From Nematopogon swammerdamellus (taxonomy: Eukaryota; Arthropoda; Insecta; Lepidoptera; Adelidae): a DNA stretch of 64,000 nt. The notes beneath the pieces are model-generated. The model searched no databases, was not told the DNA's origin, and saw nothing but the letters and a program-made list of their open reading frames with translations. The stretch is from assembly GCA_946902875.1 (NCBI GenBank), contig OX336340.1, positions 8,019,739 to 8,083,738 of the forward strand. The letters are read 5' to 3'. Numbering within the stretch: position 1 is the stretch's first letter; every line of letters starts with the position of its first letter. A program made the translations under genes and the position numbers. This document shows positions 22,540 through 33,218 of the stretch, piece by piece.

Positions 22540-22792
22540 CAGAAAATATTGTGTGCATCCTGTATGGCAAATGGGACAAGAGAATGCATAGGTATTTTAA
22601 GACAATGGAAATGTTATATGAATGACCTGATCGTTTTCGTACAGTGTATAAAATGTCACGAGAATGTTTCCTTAATACAGCGTCGAAAGTAAGACACGGT
22701 CTTCAGAAGCAGCATACAAATTGAAGAGAACCAATATGAACTGTAGAAATACTAACTGACAAAACTGTGTATTAAATTCAATATCGTTGCGT
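22540..22792 (+). pseudogene. PIF/Harbinger transposase N-terminal remnant
   Basis: Translation of 22560-22780 gives GKWDKRMHRYFKTMEMLYE, a stop, then PDRFRTVYKMSRECFLNTAS, KVRHGLQKQHTN, a stop and REPI. This follows the Harbinger-family pattern of an RRKWWVHP-like start, FRTYYRMS and a DTNxREPIS-like block. Two stops and no downstream DDE region make it a relic, cut off at 22793 by a GGTTCCGTA-type element. The 169-codon frame starting at 22116 runs into it, but its first 100 residues have no support. Short GTGGCGNGGAC repeats occur at 22190-22235. Confidence 0.45.
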
Positions 22793-23146
22793 ATTTTTAG
22801 GATTCCGTATTCGTTGTACGGGACCCTATTACTAAGCCTACGCCGTCTGTCTGTCTGTCTGTCCGTCTGTCCGAGGCTGTATCTCTTGAACCGTAATAGG
22901 TAGCCCGTTAAAATTTTCACAGAATATGTGCTATTATGGCTGATATAACAACAAATAATAAAAATAAGAACAACAAAAAATTCACGGATGTCCCCATACA
23001 AGAAACTAAAAAGTGTATGCGCGCCATCTACCGAAAAGAGTATGACGCATTTTAACTAATTCATAGATGACACGAGTGGCACTGACCGTGACATGGCAAT
23101 ACGGAACCCTCGGTGCGCGAGTTCGACTCGCACTTGGCGGTTTTTT
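22793..23146 (-). mobile_element. GGTTCCGTA-type element, complete copy
   Basis: It begins TTTTTAGGATTCCGTATTCG, has CTGTCTGTCTGTCTGTCCG at 22847-22872, and ends ACGGAACCCTCGGTGCGCGA and CTCGCACTTGGCGG. About 350 bp long, it interrupts the Harbinger remnant. Confidence 0.7.
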
Positions 23147-24049
23147 TTAGTAATATATAAACAGCCTATAGTACAAGCGACGACGTGCTCCTTACACGGC
23201 GCTCCGCTTGCGACTGCAAGCGACACGTGGCGAGGGCGGAAAAGCCACGTAGCTTGTATTATGTTCTTATAAAACACAGGTGAGTACTATAATTCAATCT
23301 ACGGTAATATGTAGATGCTGAAAAGTAAACATACATAAACGTGTTTTCAAAATACAGCCGCTTGGAAAATACACATCGCACTGGTATAAGTATCTTTCAT
23401 CACTAGGTCGCGTCACCGATCGTTCAGCCCATCCCATTCGTAATGAGGCGTATACCGGCAATAACTCACCTGTGGCATTTACAGTTCCGGCGCCACCTAG
23501 TGAAACAACACCGGGACAGCTTTACTGGTGTGTCTTTCACCTATGTTTGTGACCTTTCTCGGGGGTGCTTTATACGCGGCCTTGTCACAGAGTAAGTGCC
23601 ATTTAGATAATCATATTCTATTTGTGTACATCTATTGCTTTCATTCTGCCGATACAAGACGAGTTGATTGTCTGATTGAGGAGAATGTTTAGAATTTGAA
23701 GAAAAATCTGCTTTCTGCGTTTTCATGAAATTGAGAACATAAATATAAGTAAATATAAGTCGCTTTTTCATTATAGAAATTATAAATGACTTAATCGTTG
23801 CATACAGCCAATCATAGAGAAAATACAAATAAATGATGAGATGAAGACATTTCGGTGGATGGAGACATCGAGCTATGAAGCGCATGCTCCGCTGTGAGGC
23901 GCTTTCTACATCCATGGAAATAGAGCATTCTGGGAGTTATACTTTAATCATCGGAATTAAATTATACGGATTTCATGAATGCAATCTTGGTGATAGCATT
24001 CCAAACAAGGATATTTCTGAGAAGTGTGCACAAGATGGTTTATTTCTTT
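23147..24049. other. No gene recognised
   Basis: Apart from a modestly GC-rich stretch at 23165-23250 (ACACGTGGCGAGG), nothing is identifiable. The 124-codon minus frame at 23541-23915 has no motif. Confidence 0.3.
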
Positions 24050-24735
24050 GGGACCGTTCACATACCACGTGGACAAAAAGAGGGGGGGGGGGAGGGGGGG
24101 GGGGGGGGGGGGGGTAGGGGGTCGGCAAATGTCCACGATTGTCCACAGGGGGGAGGGGAGGGGGTGCAGGGACCGTCCACGTGGACGTTTGAGTTTAAAA
24201 ACACATGATGCCGCGAGCTAGCCGGTCGCTCGCCTCAGTGTTGTTTGCTACAACCACTGCCACAAATTAAAAAAATAAGTCTTTATATTACAAATGCTTA
24301 TTTATTTTACAAATATTCCAGATACTCAGAACCGCCGCAGCTGCGGTTCGTAAATGCACTTTACGACTTTGAAATGTAATACAAATAATATAAATAAAAA
24401 ACTTCATCTGTTTAAATATTTTGTGAAGAGCTATGTTTCGGCCTTTTATTAAGAAAGATTTGTTTTGTTCCTCTTAATTTTATATTAATTAAATAATTAA
24501 ATTAAATGTCAAAATTGCAAGCACTACATTTTCATCCATTCAGCTCCCTGCCTCTTCTTGAAGTTAATTTTTCTTCTAAAATGTCGCATTTTGCGTCGCA
24601 AGTACAGGGGGAAAAATTGCATTTTCCACGTGGACAGGGGGGGGGGGGGTTATGGAAATGTCCACGATTCTCCACAAGGGGGGAGGGAGGGATCAAAAAG
24701 TACCCAAAAAGTGTCCACGTGGTGTGAACGGTCCC
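24050..24735. mobile_element. TIR element carrying long G-runs
   Basis: The left end GGGACCGTTCACATACCACG (then TGGAC) is mirrored by the right end GTCCACGTGGTGTGAACGG (then TCCC). Just inside each end lies a G-rich block (24081-24119 and about 24638-24650, 24677-24691) with a shared internal phrase ATGTCCACGATTNTCCACA. It is 686 bp and has no transposase. TTT flanks both ends, too weak to name the superfamily. Confidence 0.6.
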
Positions 24736-24783
24736 TTTTGTGAGTGATACATAGACATAATTATAACTGAACTATAATGTTAA

Positions 24784-24872
24784 GGCGCTAAGGGACCTTA
24801 ATTCGCCGTAATTCGTAAATAGTGCGAAATATGATTTTTTTTCTCATACGTGTTTTTGCTGGCCCTAGCGCC
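24784..24872. mobile_element. 89-bp TTAA-flanked MITE (piggyBac-like)
   Basis: GGCGCTAAGGG at the left and CCCTAGCGCC at the right form short terminal inverted repeats, flanked on both sides by TTAA (24780-24783 and 24873-24876). TTAA duplication is the signature of piggyBac transposons. A related internal sequence, with TGCGAAA and CCCTAGCG, lies at about 43050-43130. Confidence 0.6.
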
Positions 24873-24876
24873 TTAA

Positions 24877-25640
24877 ATTCAATTCGCATCACCATACTTC
24901 GACAGATGTGCAACTTTATAGTTGGTTACCTCTACAAGGACATAATATCTAAAATCTAGCAAGTTAATTTTGCAGAATAAACTCATAGAAACTGCTAAAA
25001 ATTTACTATAGTAATGTTTGATGATACTCTGTTGACATATCTACGATTTGGGACAATCATAACAACCTTTTTCTATAATAGCAACACCTTTTGCAGACTT
25101 AGCTTAGGAATGGCAAATTCTAGAGTAAGAAAGTAACCAAGCTCGGAAACCGTCTGTCACGTAGTCGCACCAACTCACTAAAAATTGCTCGTATTAGTTT
25201 ATATCACTCGTTCGTTCGACTTTAATGGCTCGAAGCCGGTCGTCGACGACGCCAGACGAGAGTAAACCAGGAAATATTGCAAATGATGCCTTTTAGTCTC
25301 TTTTGTGAGCAATAACATGTACCAAAGTAACGCGAGATGTTTCCTTTACGCCAATTTGGTGTTTCGAATATCTGATATTCGAAGGACGAAAGTAGTTTCG
25401 TTCTTAGGGAATTTCTGAGTCTTCTCATTTCTTGGTAGGTGTATTTCATTTGGTATTTCAAGGGTTTACATTAAAGCCATTGAGAACTATGCATTCATCA
25501 GTACCAGATTTCATAAATCCCCAATTTATTTCATCCGTGCAACTTTAGAGCTCTTCGAAAATTTATTCCTCAAGCGCAAAAGTACCATTAAAATAGCTAT
25601 GTGAAGTATGACAATTTGTATATATTTAACAAACTATTTA
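24877..25640. other. No gene recognised
   Basis: AT-rich and non-coding. The minus frame at 25222-25461 lacks motifs. Confidence 0.3.
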
Positions 25641-25649
25641 AATTCAACG

Positions 25650-26648
25650 TAGATGAAAATAAAACAATATATATTTTGTATTATGTGTTTACCAAAATAA
25701 TTGTGTTCTCGAAATAACGAAACGCCTAAATAAAAATTAAATAAAAACAATGGTTTGACTGTCAGGCAAACCATTGCTTCTTGTAGTTAAAATATAAAAA
25801 AAAATATTGGCAACCCCTGTAATCTGTTGCTTAATATCAACTATTTTTTTTCAAGCTTTTATTTGGTTTCATCTGTCCCCGTACTCTGTGTGGGTAACCA
25901 AATCTTACAAGTTAAATTTGACCCATTTACCGGTGTTAGATTGAGCTGAAATTTTGGATACATATGTGGATTGGATGACAATGCAATATAATGATGCCAT
26001 AGCTGTTCTGATGATGGAGCCGGAAGGAAGCCACAGAAACTCTGAAACGAAACGATGCATGCATGCAGGGGAGAAAAAGAGGGTATAACACGCTTTTATT
26101 TGAAAACTGTAAAAAATTTTGAAAATATGGCTTGTTTCCAATCGCAATAAATTTATTTTTAACTTTTTATTTCATTTATATCAATATAAAAGATGGTTTT
26201 ATAATGTTTTTACGTGAATTATTTTTAGCATTAGAAACCTAGGAGAACAGGGGGGAACGGTAATTTTTTGCACATTTTTAGCTATATCAATAAGACCACT
26301 GTATTCAAAAGTGTAAAAAATATATATATTTTTAATCCTTACAGTTAACTCTTTCAAATGACACCCCACACGATATGTTAATTTAAACTTTTTATTTTAT
26401 CGGTACAAAAATACCCGCCTCATTTATCTAAAATAAAATTTTATCTAGTTATTGATGAGCGATATATATGCACGTTTATGCATTAAGAAATTTCTTCATG
26501 AAGAAATTTTTTTTTAAAAAGTTTTTTCATGAAGAAATTTAAAACTTTACGTCTTAGTTTTCGAGAAAAATCTTGTGACAGACGAACGGACACGGGAGTG
26601 ATCTTGTAAGAGTACCGTTTTTACCTTTTAAGGTACGGAACCCTAAAA
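25650..26648 (+). mobile_element. GGTTCCGTA-type element, long form
   Basis: The phrases GAAACGCCTAAATAAA and CAATGGTTTGACTGTC (25720-25765) match 12230-12270 in the long copy, and the end GGTACGGAACCCTAAAAATT at 26631-26648 is the family right end. The left terminus is not recognisable. Two small palindromes occur inside: CAATGGTTTG..CAAACCATTG at 25749-25776 and AAATTTCTTCATGAAGAAATTT near 26490. Confidence 0.45.
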
Positions 26649-27960
26649 ATTACCTAAGATCTCATCGAATTTCAAGCTTCATCAGAAGATGCTTACTCAT
26701 ATATTGATTCGTTTCCAATCTAACCTACCAATCAAAGTGTTCCATTAGTCTAGTTGTCGCGTCGACAAATTAGAAAAGGCTTCGGCAAAAACGAATTAAT
26801 CCCGTCACACAACGAAGCGGAAATCGAGCGATTTCTCCCTGGAATTTTCCGTCTACGCTGGAACTGCATCGTTCGTTAGAGCTTCGCGTTTAGCTCGACT
26901 ACGAATCGATTTGTCATCTCACGAGAGTGCATAATTCGATCTGTTAATTTTTTTATATTTTGAATTTGGCATCTACAGTGTTTACTAATTTATGCCCGAT
27001 ACCACATACCTGTTTGTAATTGAGTTTTGTGTAGGTTACCTTGCTGCCTACAGTTAAATTGATCGGCGACATCCTCGTGCGAGTTCCAGTTTCCACGGAA
27101 TGGATAGTGATAAACTTATTATTAATTCATTAATTGAAAGATTGAAATTATCAAATAAGTTAATACATTACATTTATCAAATTTTGTACTACTACATTTT
27201 TTTAACATAATCTGATCTGAACTTTTCTGAATCTGGCTTTGAAAATTAATCCTCTGACTTACCAGAACGAATATTTCTTCCGACATTCGCGAGATGACTC
27301 AATAACCGTGTCTGGTGCATGTTTGTGCCTGTGTGTTGGTTCATGTGTTGGCCTGTGTTTTGATGCATGCTGTGCTGATGTGGTGGTGCGAGAGGGTTTT
27401 TAATTGATTTATCTCTGCATGACGTCCATTCGAGGTAGTTGGCGAGCGAAATCTTGTTTACTCGTACCTGGCAGCTTTAGTTACAAGGTTGAGAGTCGCA
27501 TAGTTGCACGCTCGTCTTAGTTCGAAAAAGCCATCTACGTAAAAAAATTAAATTTATGAAAACAAAATATAAACGAAATAGCTATTTGCAAAGCTGATGC
27601 TTCTAGCAGCAGTCTAGTTCTATTTGAAAACGGCAATTCTCAACCTACAAATATTTCCTGAAGTGTGTTCGCCTTTTCTCACTTTTTACATGCTTTTATT
27701 TATTATTGTGCAATAAACGTCGTTTCATTTTACAGTTTGAAGATGAGCATGCCCCTTTCCGAATTTAATCGAATGTAATTGTAATTTTTGGAAATAAATC
27801 ATGTTAGTAGCTAATTGTCAGTGTGGGAAACCGGACCAATAAGTTCAATTGTTTGGAGGCCTAAGCCGGGTTGGAAAACGGGATCAAAAAAATCTTGGCA
27901 ATAATATAAAATTAACACCCACAATTTTTAGGTATGTACTTAATTGAGTGCACCCCTACT
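26649..27960. other. No gene recognised
   Basis: AT-rich, with a GT-rich stretch at 27300-27400. Nothing supports an exon here although it lies inside the presumed dunce intron. Confidence 0.3.
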
Positions 27961-27974
27961 GTTTTTTTTTTCAT

Positions 27975-28165
27975 GGAAGACGCGACATGTGGCATCGTTT
28001 CACCTACGAGTAGACGTCTAACGATGCCCATGGATATTCTGTGATGCACGGTGAATGCCATGTCGGCCTTTTCACGCCCCTATTGAAAAACCCCAGGCCG
28101 TACTTGGGAGAAAATAGATGGGCAGGGAGTGCGTTCCACATTTTCCCGGTTCTGCTGTTAAACTG
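27975..28165 (-). pseudogene. Jockey/CR1-type LINE 3' fragment
   Basis: GCGACATGTGGC at 27982, GTCTAACGATGCCCATGG, GGTGAATGCCATGTCGGCC and GTACTTGGGAGAAAATAGATGG are the minus-strand 3' UTR and last codons of the family at 4476-5242. Confidence 0.65.
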
Positions 28166-28502
28166 ATCTCTCCATTACCTTTATTCAACTATAATCTAAA
28201 GCTCTTTTATGTGCGGGACTGTGTCTAGTTATATGTCTTTTATGAACATTGTAACAGACAATGGCCCTTCTGTAATTAACACTGCTTTGATTTCTGTAAC
28301 TGTAGTACTATGTGGTTGTAATTAATTAAATGACTGAGATTAATTTTAATTACGGAGTGCACTTAAAACCAGACGCGTTGAATGCGTACAGTTATAGTTC
28401 GGCATATTGCGATGTGTGTAGAGTACACACAGTTTGCTTTTGTATATTATATCCATAATAAATAATTCATATTCTGTGAAAATTTCAACCCGCAATATTA
28501 TC

Positions 28503-28878
28503 TTTGTTGAAACTCGCACGGTTGGCTACATCACCTACAACATCCGTGATGTCACACATAACACTTTGGTGAACTAGGTGCCATTTCAGTGCTTCTCTTC
28601 GGTCGTGCCGGCTACACTAAACTGTACGGAAAAGACGAACTATTTACACAGCCGTTTCAAGCGCGGTGCGCAGTGCGGTGGTAACAGCCCGGGCGGGTTA
28701 AACCCTACCACCTAGTAAGATAAGAAACGAAGGGACCTACAGATTTACATACGTGGAATCCGGACCACGGTCAGTCTTCAACGGTCGAGCGATCACCCAT
28801 CCAAGTTGTGACTGCGCCCGCGAGTGCTTATGATCACGATTGACAGTCAACCGACCGCACCACCACCGACGGCTATGC
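28503..28878 (-). repeat. 5S-rRNA-headed SINE, near full length
   Basis: From the right end the minus strand reads CATAGCCGTCGGTGGTGGTG, CACAACTTGGATGGGTGATCG (5S box C), CTGACCGTGGTCCGGATTCC, then the common body and tail ending at 28503. It keeps the same module order as the copy at 8561 and also retains the tail that copy lacks. Confidence 0.7.
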
Positions 28879-29070
28879 CAGATATTACGGTTCCAAAGAT
28901 ACATCAGTAGGACAGACTGGCGGCGTAGGGGTATGAACCATAAAAAGCAAGTAAAAAAAATATGGGGACCTCATACAACTATCGTATTATGCAAAAGAGC
29001 GCCATCTACTGAATTATCAAACATTTTAACTACAAAAGTATGAACGGTCACCGATAGATGGCGTGATGCG
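28868..29070. repeat. GGTTCCGTA-type repeat fragments
   Basis: ATATTACGGTTCCAAAGATACA and GGACAGACTGGCGGCG match the 3' part of the family in plus orientation. From 28955 TATGGGGACC, GCGCCATCTACTGAA and AACATTTTAACTA match its middle part in minus orientation. The copy is rearranged. Confidence 0.4.
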
Positions 29071-29288
29071 CGAGATAAGTGCGAGTGTGTGTGGCAAGCT
29101 GATTGTTTGTCCCAAATTATGTACTCTTTGTCCTAAGCCTCGCTAGTGCGGTCGCTCGTCGCCGAATTCAGAGCCGACCGTAGCCGAAATTTTAATAATT
29201 TTTTTCCTGCTTGGAAATTAATTATTACTTTTTTCAAAAATATTATTTTGAAATGTAATTTGCAAACGTGTTCATAGTCTTGAACTCT

Positions 29289-29479
29289 TTTTTTTATGGA
29301 AACTGACACGGTTGGCTATATCGCTTACAACATCCATGATGTCAGCCCATAACACCGGGTGAACTAGGTGCCATGTCAGTGCTTTCCTTCGATCGTGCCG
29401 GCTACACTGAACTGGACGGAAAACACGAACTATTTACTATTTACGTTTAGACCGACGTTTCATTCAGTGCGGTGGTACC
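29289..29479 (-). repeat. SINE tail and partial body
   Basis: TTTTTTTTATGGAAACTGAC, CAACATCCATGATGTCAGCC and GATCGTGCCGGCTACACTG are the minus-strand tail. The copy ends at GTGCGGTGGTACC. Confidence 0.65.
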
Positions 29480-29603
29480 TTACGTATCTTTAAAATAAGG
29501 TGAGCTTGAGAAAAGCATAACAAGCTTTTTATATCGTAATGTTGTAAGATAACTTCGACTCTACATACTACGGAGATAACACGAGATGAGGTAACGTCTA
29601 CAT

Positions 29604-29697
29604 TTTTTTATGGAAATTTACACGGCTGGCCACCTCACCTACAACATCCGTGATGTCAGCCCATAACACCGGATGAACTAGGTGTCATGTCAGTGCT
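29604..29697 (-). repeat. SINE tail fragment
   Basis: TTTTTTTATGGAAATTTACAC to TGTCATGTCAGTGCT is a 94-bp tail only, 125 bp from the preceding copy and in the same orientation. Confidence 0.6.
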
Positions 29698-30820
29698 ATT
29701 ACAGTCGACATTGTCGCAGATATAATTTTTATCGCATTCGATGGTCGGGTGGGCATAATATAACATGGAGGAAAGTAATCGCTTGTGTTACCTCAACCAA
29801 CCAATCTATAAATACAGTACAAAACTGTTCGTGATTCTAGATTTTAGTATATTATAGTCTTTTCTCAAGGGTATGTACGAGTATATACTTAATTTATATC
29901 ATCATTCTTATTATTTTTAACCCCCGGCAAAGCTGTGTAGCTTTGCCGGGGGTTAATTTGCAAAACTCGGCAATTCGAGAATATTCAGAACGGGATAGAA
30001 ACGATTACCATTGTCAGTATTAATTGAGTTATTCCAATAAAATCGGTTTGAAATTGAAGTGAAAAAATTTAAACGACTTTTTTTACGAAAATGAGCAATC
30101 AGTTCCGTTTTATTAACAAATTGTAGATTTGAAAAAGTCCTTTTAACAGATTATTGATTTTTGTCAGCAACCATTTGGATTTCCAATGAGACTAACATTT
30201 TGAGCCACACTGAACGGATCTCAAAATACGAGTAGTAACACCAGCATAATGTAAAGACGTGTTTTACATAATGCAAAGAGAGAGTGCCTAAGTATGATTG
30301 ATTACGCAGGGTCTCTCGTGGAATCCGCGGGATCTACGCTACAGAACGAAAATGTTGCTAAATGGGCCGTGTTCGAAGATTTCAGTCTTTTTATTAAAAA
30401 TGTGAATACCTATTATGAGCCTATCCATAATTCAAATCTGGATGATTGATTGGGATTACATTTTTTAACATAACGACATTTTAGATAGCTCTAAAATTTA
30501 ACATATTCTATCTTCAATAAAAAAAGTATTATGTACAACGAGATATTTTTTCTGCCAATGATCGCATTTTCTCCAAGATTGACTTCGAAGGTGATGTCCA
30601 GTAGACAGCTTTTAGCCATCACAAACAACAATGGCTATTTGTGACGAAAGCATGTAAAATTCTGTGTTTTTGGTTAACAAATTATTGTGGAGTATATTTT
30701 ATGTTACATTTATGTTTTTCTGAAAATAATGTGGAGTATTAAATAATTTAATTAATTCGATTCCTAGAACATAGACGTTGAAGATGATACTTTAAAATTT
30801 ATCTAGAAGATAAATAATGA
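29698..30820. other. Presumed dunce intron; no other gene
   Basis: AT-rich sequence just downstream (minus strand) of the dunce exon. The only structure seen is the hairpin at 29917. Confidence 0.35.
29917..29956. repeat. Perfect TTAA-ended hairpin
   Basis: TTAACCCCCGGCAAAGCT and its exact inverse AGCTTTGCCGGGGGTTAA flank a GTGT loop. The 18-bp perfect stem starts and ends with TTAA. It could be a tiny foldback element or a structured RNA segment; no decisive evidence for either. Confidence 0.55.
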
Positions 30821-30828
30821 ACTCACCC
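30821..30828 (-). promoter_or_regulatory. dnc: Splice donor of the dunce exon
   Basis: On the minus strand the exon ends ..TGCGG and the intron begins GTGAGT, a close match to the insect donor consensus. The coding phase at the junction is 2, so the next exon must supply one base to complete a GGN (glycine) codon before the conserved FDVENG-type segment. Confidence 0.75.
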
Positions 30829-30972
30829 GCATATCCAGGAGTGTCTCCGCCTCGGTATGTTGGCGAGGGTGAGGGCGAAAGGTGGCAGAGCTGAGGGCGA
30901 GTCCTCAGGGGAGCATGGCTCCCCGCCCACCCTCAGCTCGGGCACTCTCAGCTGGTGCCGGTGACTGCTCAT
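30827..30972 (-). CDS. dnc: First coding exon of PDE4-type cAMP phosphodiesterase (dunce)
   Basis: This is a 48-codon open frame plus two bases on the minus strand, too short to appear as a long ORF. It starts MSSHRHQLRV and ends NIPRRRHSWIC, followed by GG and the donor GTGAGT at 30826-30821. The RRHSWIC string is the well-known start of upstream conserved region 1 (UCR1) in PDE4 enzymes, which hydrolyse cAMP. In PDE4D3 the serine in RRHS is a PKA site, and the RRxS context is kept here. An in-frame TAG about 30 bases upstream supports the ATG at 30972 as the start, so this reads as an isoform-specific first coding exon with its own 5' UTR. The rest of UCR1, UCR2 and the catalytic domain are absent and should lie left of position 1. 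The exon is GC-rich, unlike its surroundings. The family call is strong; which isoform it belongs to is inferred. Confidence 0.86.
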
Positions 30973-31506
30973 GACGATGGCTGCTGTCCTGACCTCATCC
31001 TATCCACCCAATAAGTTAGTTTCGTGTGGCATTGCGAGCTTTGCTAACGCTGTTTGTACTACATATAAAACAATATTTTCGTTGTCTTTTGCGTTGCTTT
31101 TATTTATTATTTATTTTGTTACTTATTGTTGATATTCTATAGGACTGGAAAATTAAAAACAATGCTGTACATTTATAGAGTTTCATGAATTTAATTTTCA
31201 TAGAGTACAAAGTCCTTGTCTGTAATAACTAGTATTAATTGAGATTCGAACTCAGGATAAAGAAACGCACTATGATAATAAACAACATGTTATGCACGCA
31301 CGCATATATTTGGCACGTAATAGAATAAAGTATGCCAAATAATAAGAATGAAAAACTCATTGGTGACGATACAATTCAAGGGCCAGGAAATCAAGAAAAA
31401 ACTCCTCAACAATAAAAAACAACAAAGCAAGTAAATATCAACTACCGCAAGGATTGTCTAACATCTTAGCTAAGCTGATAATGCCACATCAAGGATACTA
31501 ACTTAC
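30973..31506. other. Upstream leader or intron region of dunce exon
   Basis: AT-rich. On the minus strand it contains possible acceptors such as TTTTATATGTAG, none compelling. It presumably holds the 5' UTR and promoter of the RRHSWIC isoform, but I see no clear TATA/Inr pair. Confidence 0.25.
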
Positions 31507-31642
31507 CGGGGATATACATACAACTGCACCGCTTCAGCGTCACTTCACCATTTTCACTTCTGTTCATATAATTTAACATTTTGTTCTTAATTTTTCCCGC
31601 ACTGATTTTCTTCTTATAATCCTGATATCTACAGTTTGTCAT
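31507..31642 (-). CDS. Candidate exon of unknown identity upstream of the dunce exon
   Basis: An open frame of 45 codons plus one base starts at the ATG at 31642, with an in-frame TAA four codons upstream. It runs into a perfect donor, G|GTAAGT, at 31506-31501. The peptide begins MTNCRYQDYKKK and ends VTLKRCSCMYIP. It is basic and cysteine-bearing, and I do not recognise it. It lies about 535 bases upstream of the dunce exon on the same strand, so it could be an alternative first exon of the same gene. Its donor phase is 1 whereas the RRHSWIC exon is phase 2, so the two could not both splice in frame to one acceptor. It may therefore feed another exon, or be non-coding leader. The AT-rich background makes a chance ORF of this length possible. 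Confidence 0.3.
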
Positions 31643-32879
31643 CTCATTTATTTATACATATAATATTTGTCCACTCGATTGAACGTTCAATAATGTTCAT
31701 AATATGTATGATAACGCTTAATTTTAAAGCTTGGCTTTCTTTTTTTATACATTTTATTATTATTATATGTCAACGATTAATAAGAGTTTAATAATGTTCT
31801 ATAATAGCAACAGTTCTGTTTTAAGCGATTCTAAAATAATTTTCAACATAGTTTTCAAGCATTATTTTTAATACTTTCTTTTGGAAAGTGCAGTCCTCGT
31901 TTTAGGAAATCACTGTCTTCATTGTTTTCAACAATACATGTTTTTGGTTATTAATACTTATTAGTTAAGTAAGTAGACAATTTATTATTATTGTTTTGTT
32001 TTGACACTGATAGCCGCTTCCGATGATATTGTTCAGCCTCAGTTGACCTCCGACACTAGAACCACTGACGTATCACTTTTATTGGATCGTTTCAATTGTT
32101 CAGAGCAGACGCCGTGGTAGGAGAGCTCGATGATAGATAACTGTCGCAATAAAATTGTCTATTGATAAAAATGAAGTGTGCTATTAAAACTGGTAGGTCG
32201 ATTACAGAGATGAGACGTTTCAATTGCTATTTACCTACTCTTCATTCAGATACCGACGTCAACCAAACAACAGAATGTCAGAGCGATATATTTTCATACT
32301 TGTCTGCAATGATATTTTAAGAAAGATACGTTGTCTATACGACATTCGGTGCTCACACACGGCATGCACTTGAAACATTGACAGAAAGAACTATAAAGTG
32401 ATGCGCCGACTCGAATAGGAGGGAATTCAAGTTATGTGGCGGTTGGTATAACTGATAACTACTTAGGAAGGACGACGCACGTCTGAACGCGTACGTAGTT
32501 GGTGCGCGACTAACTTCAAACAGGACTGTGGTCTTGTATTTAATGTGCCGCTTTGGGAGCTCGTATAACCTATCTACCTCCTTTTTATTAATTTAACATA
32601 TAATATCATTGCTTGTCTGGATACTGTGTGATGGAGTTCTAGAATTTCAATTAACGTTCAGCGGGTCTATTCCAAAGGAAGAGTCAACTCATTCGAGACA
32701 GAAGCGTGAGATCGAGATGGCGGGCGTGATAGTGAAGCAAGAGAGAACGAGATAGAAAAAAACTTCGCACGAAATAAACCTCTAGCGAATCCCATGAAAC
32801 CCATCACTGAATCTTAGAAATCTTTCCCCTTTGCTAGACGGAGCATCTACATAGGTGGGTTTGATGTTGAATAGGTACG
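31643..32879. other. No gene recognised
   Basis: AT-rich with no repeat ends. It may contain upstream regulatory DNA of dunce. Confidence 0.25.
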
Positions 32880-32881
32880 TA

Positions 32882-33095
32882 CAGTTCCCTCAAAACTTAA
32901 ATGCCGACCTACCTGCGCAGTCAACGAATTTTAGGTCATCACTCGTAGATCATAGGGTAGATAATTGCTTCACTGCACATGCCCGAACCCAAGATAAAAG
33001 CGACAGTAAAGTCTACCCTATGATCTACGAGTGATGACCTAAAATTCGTTGACTGCGCAGGTAGGTCGTGCGGCATTAATGTTTTGAGAGAACTG
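32882..33095. mobile_element. TA-flanked foldback element (Tc1/mariner-like MITE)
   Basis: It starts CAGTTCCCTCAAAAC and ends GTTTTGAGAGAACTG, with TA on both sides (32880-32881, 33096-33097). Arms of about 80 bp are nearly identical, sharing GCGCAGTCAACGAATTTTAG and TCACTCGTAGATCATAGG, around a loop of about 50 bp. TA duplication and a CAGT start fit Tc1-type elements. It is non-coding. Confidence 0.7.
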
Positions 33096-33218
33096 TAAAA
33101 TCGTACTTACGAAAGGTTTAGATACTTAATCTCCTTTATTTCCCTACATCTACCAGTATCTAATGAAATATAATCTAAGACTTAGGTTCCGTTTAGCCGA
33201 GTGGGAGGTATCTATACA

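Noticed and set aside
22116..22540. First two-thirds of a 169-codon ORF as a novel gene
   Set aside because: Only the end matches a Harbinger relic. The upstream part contains short GTGGCG repeats and no recognisable motif, and the frame is not supported by splice signals.
23875..24221. Gly-rich ORFs in three frames
   Set aside because: They are translations of the poly-G run in the TIR element, not genes.
31225..31265. Possible tRNA T-arm (GAGTTCGAATCTC, minus)
   Set aside because: No anticodon arm or acceptor stem could be formed around it.
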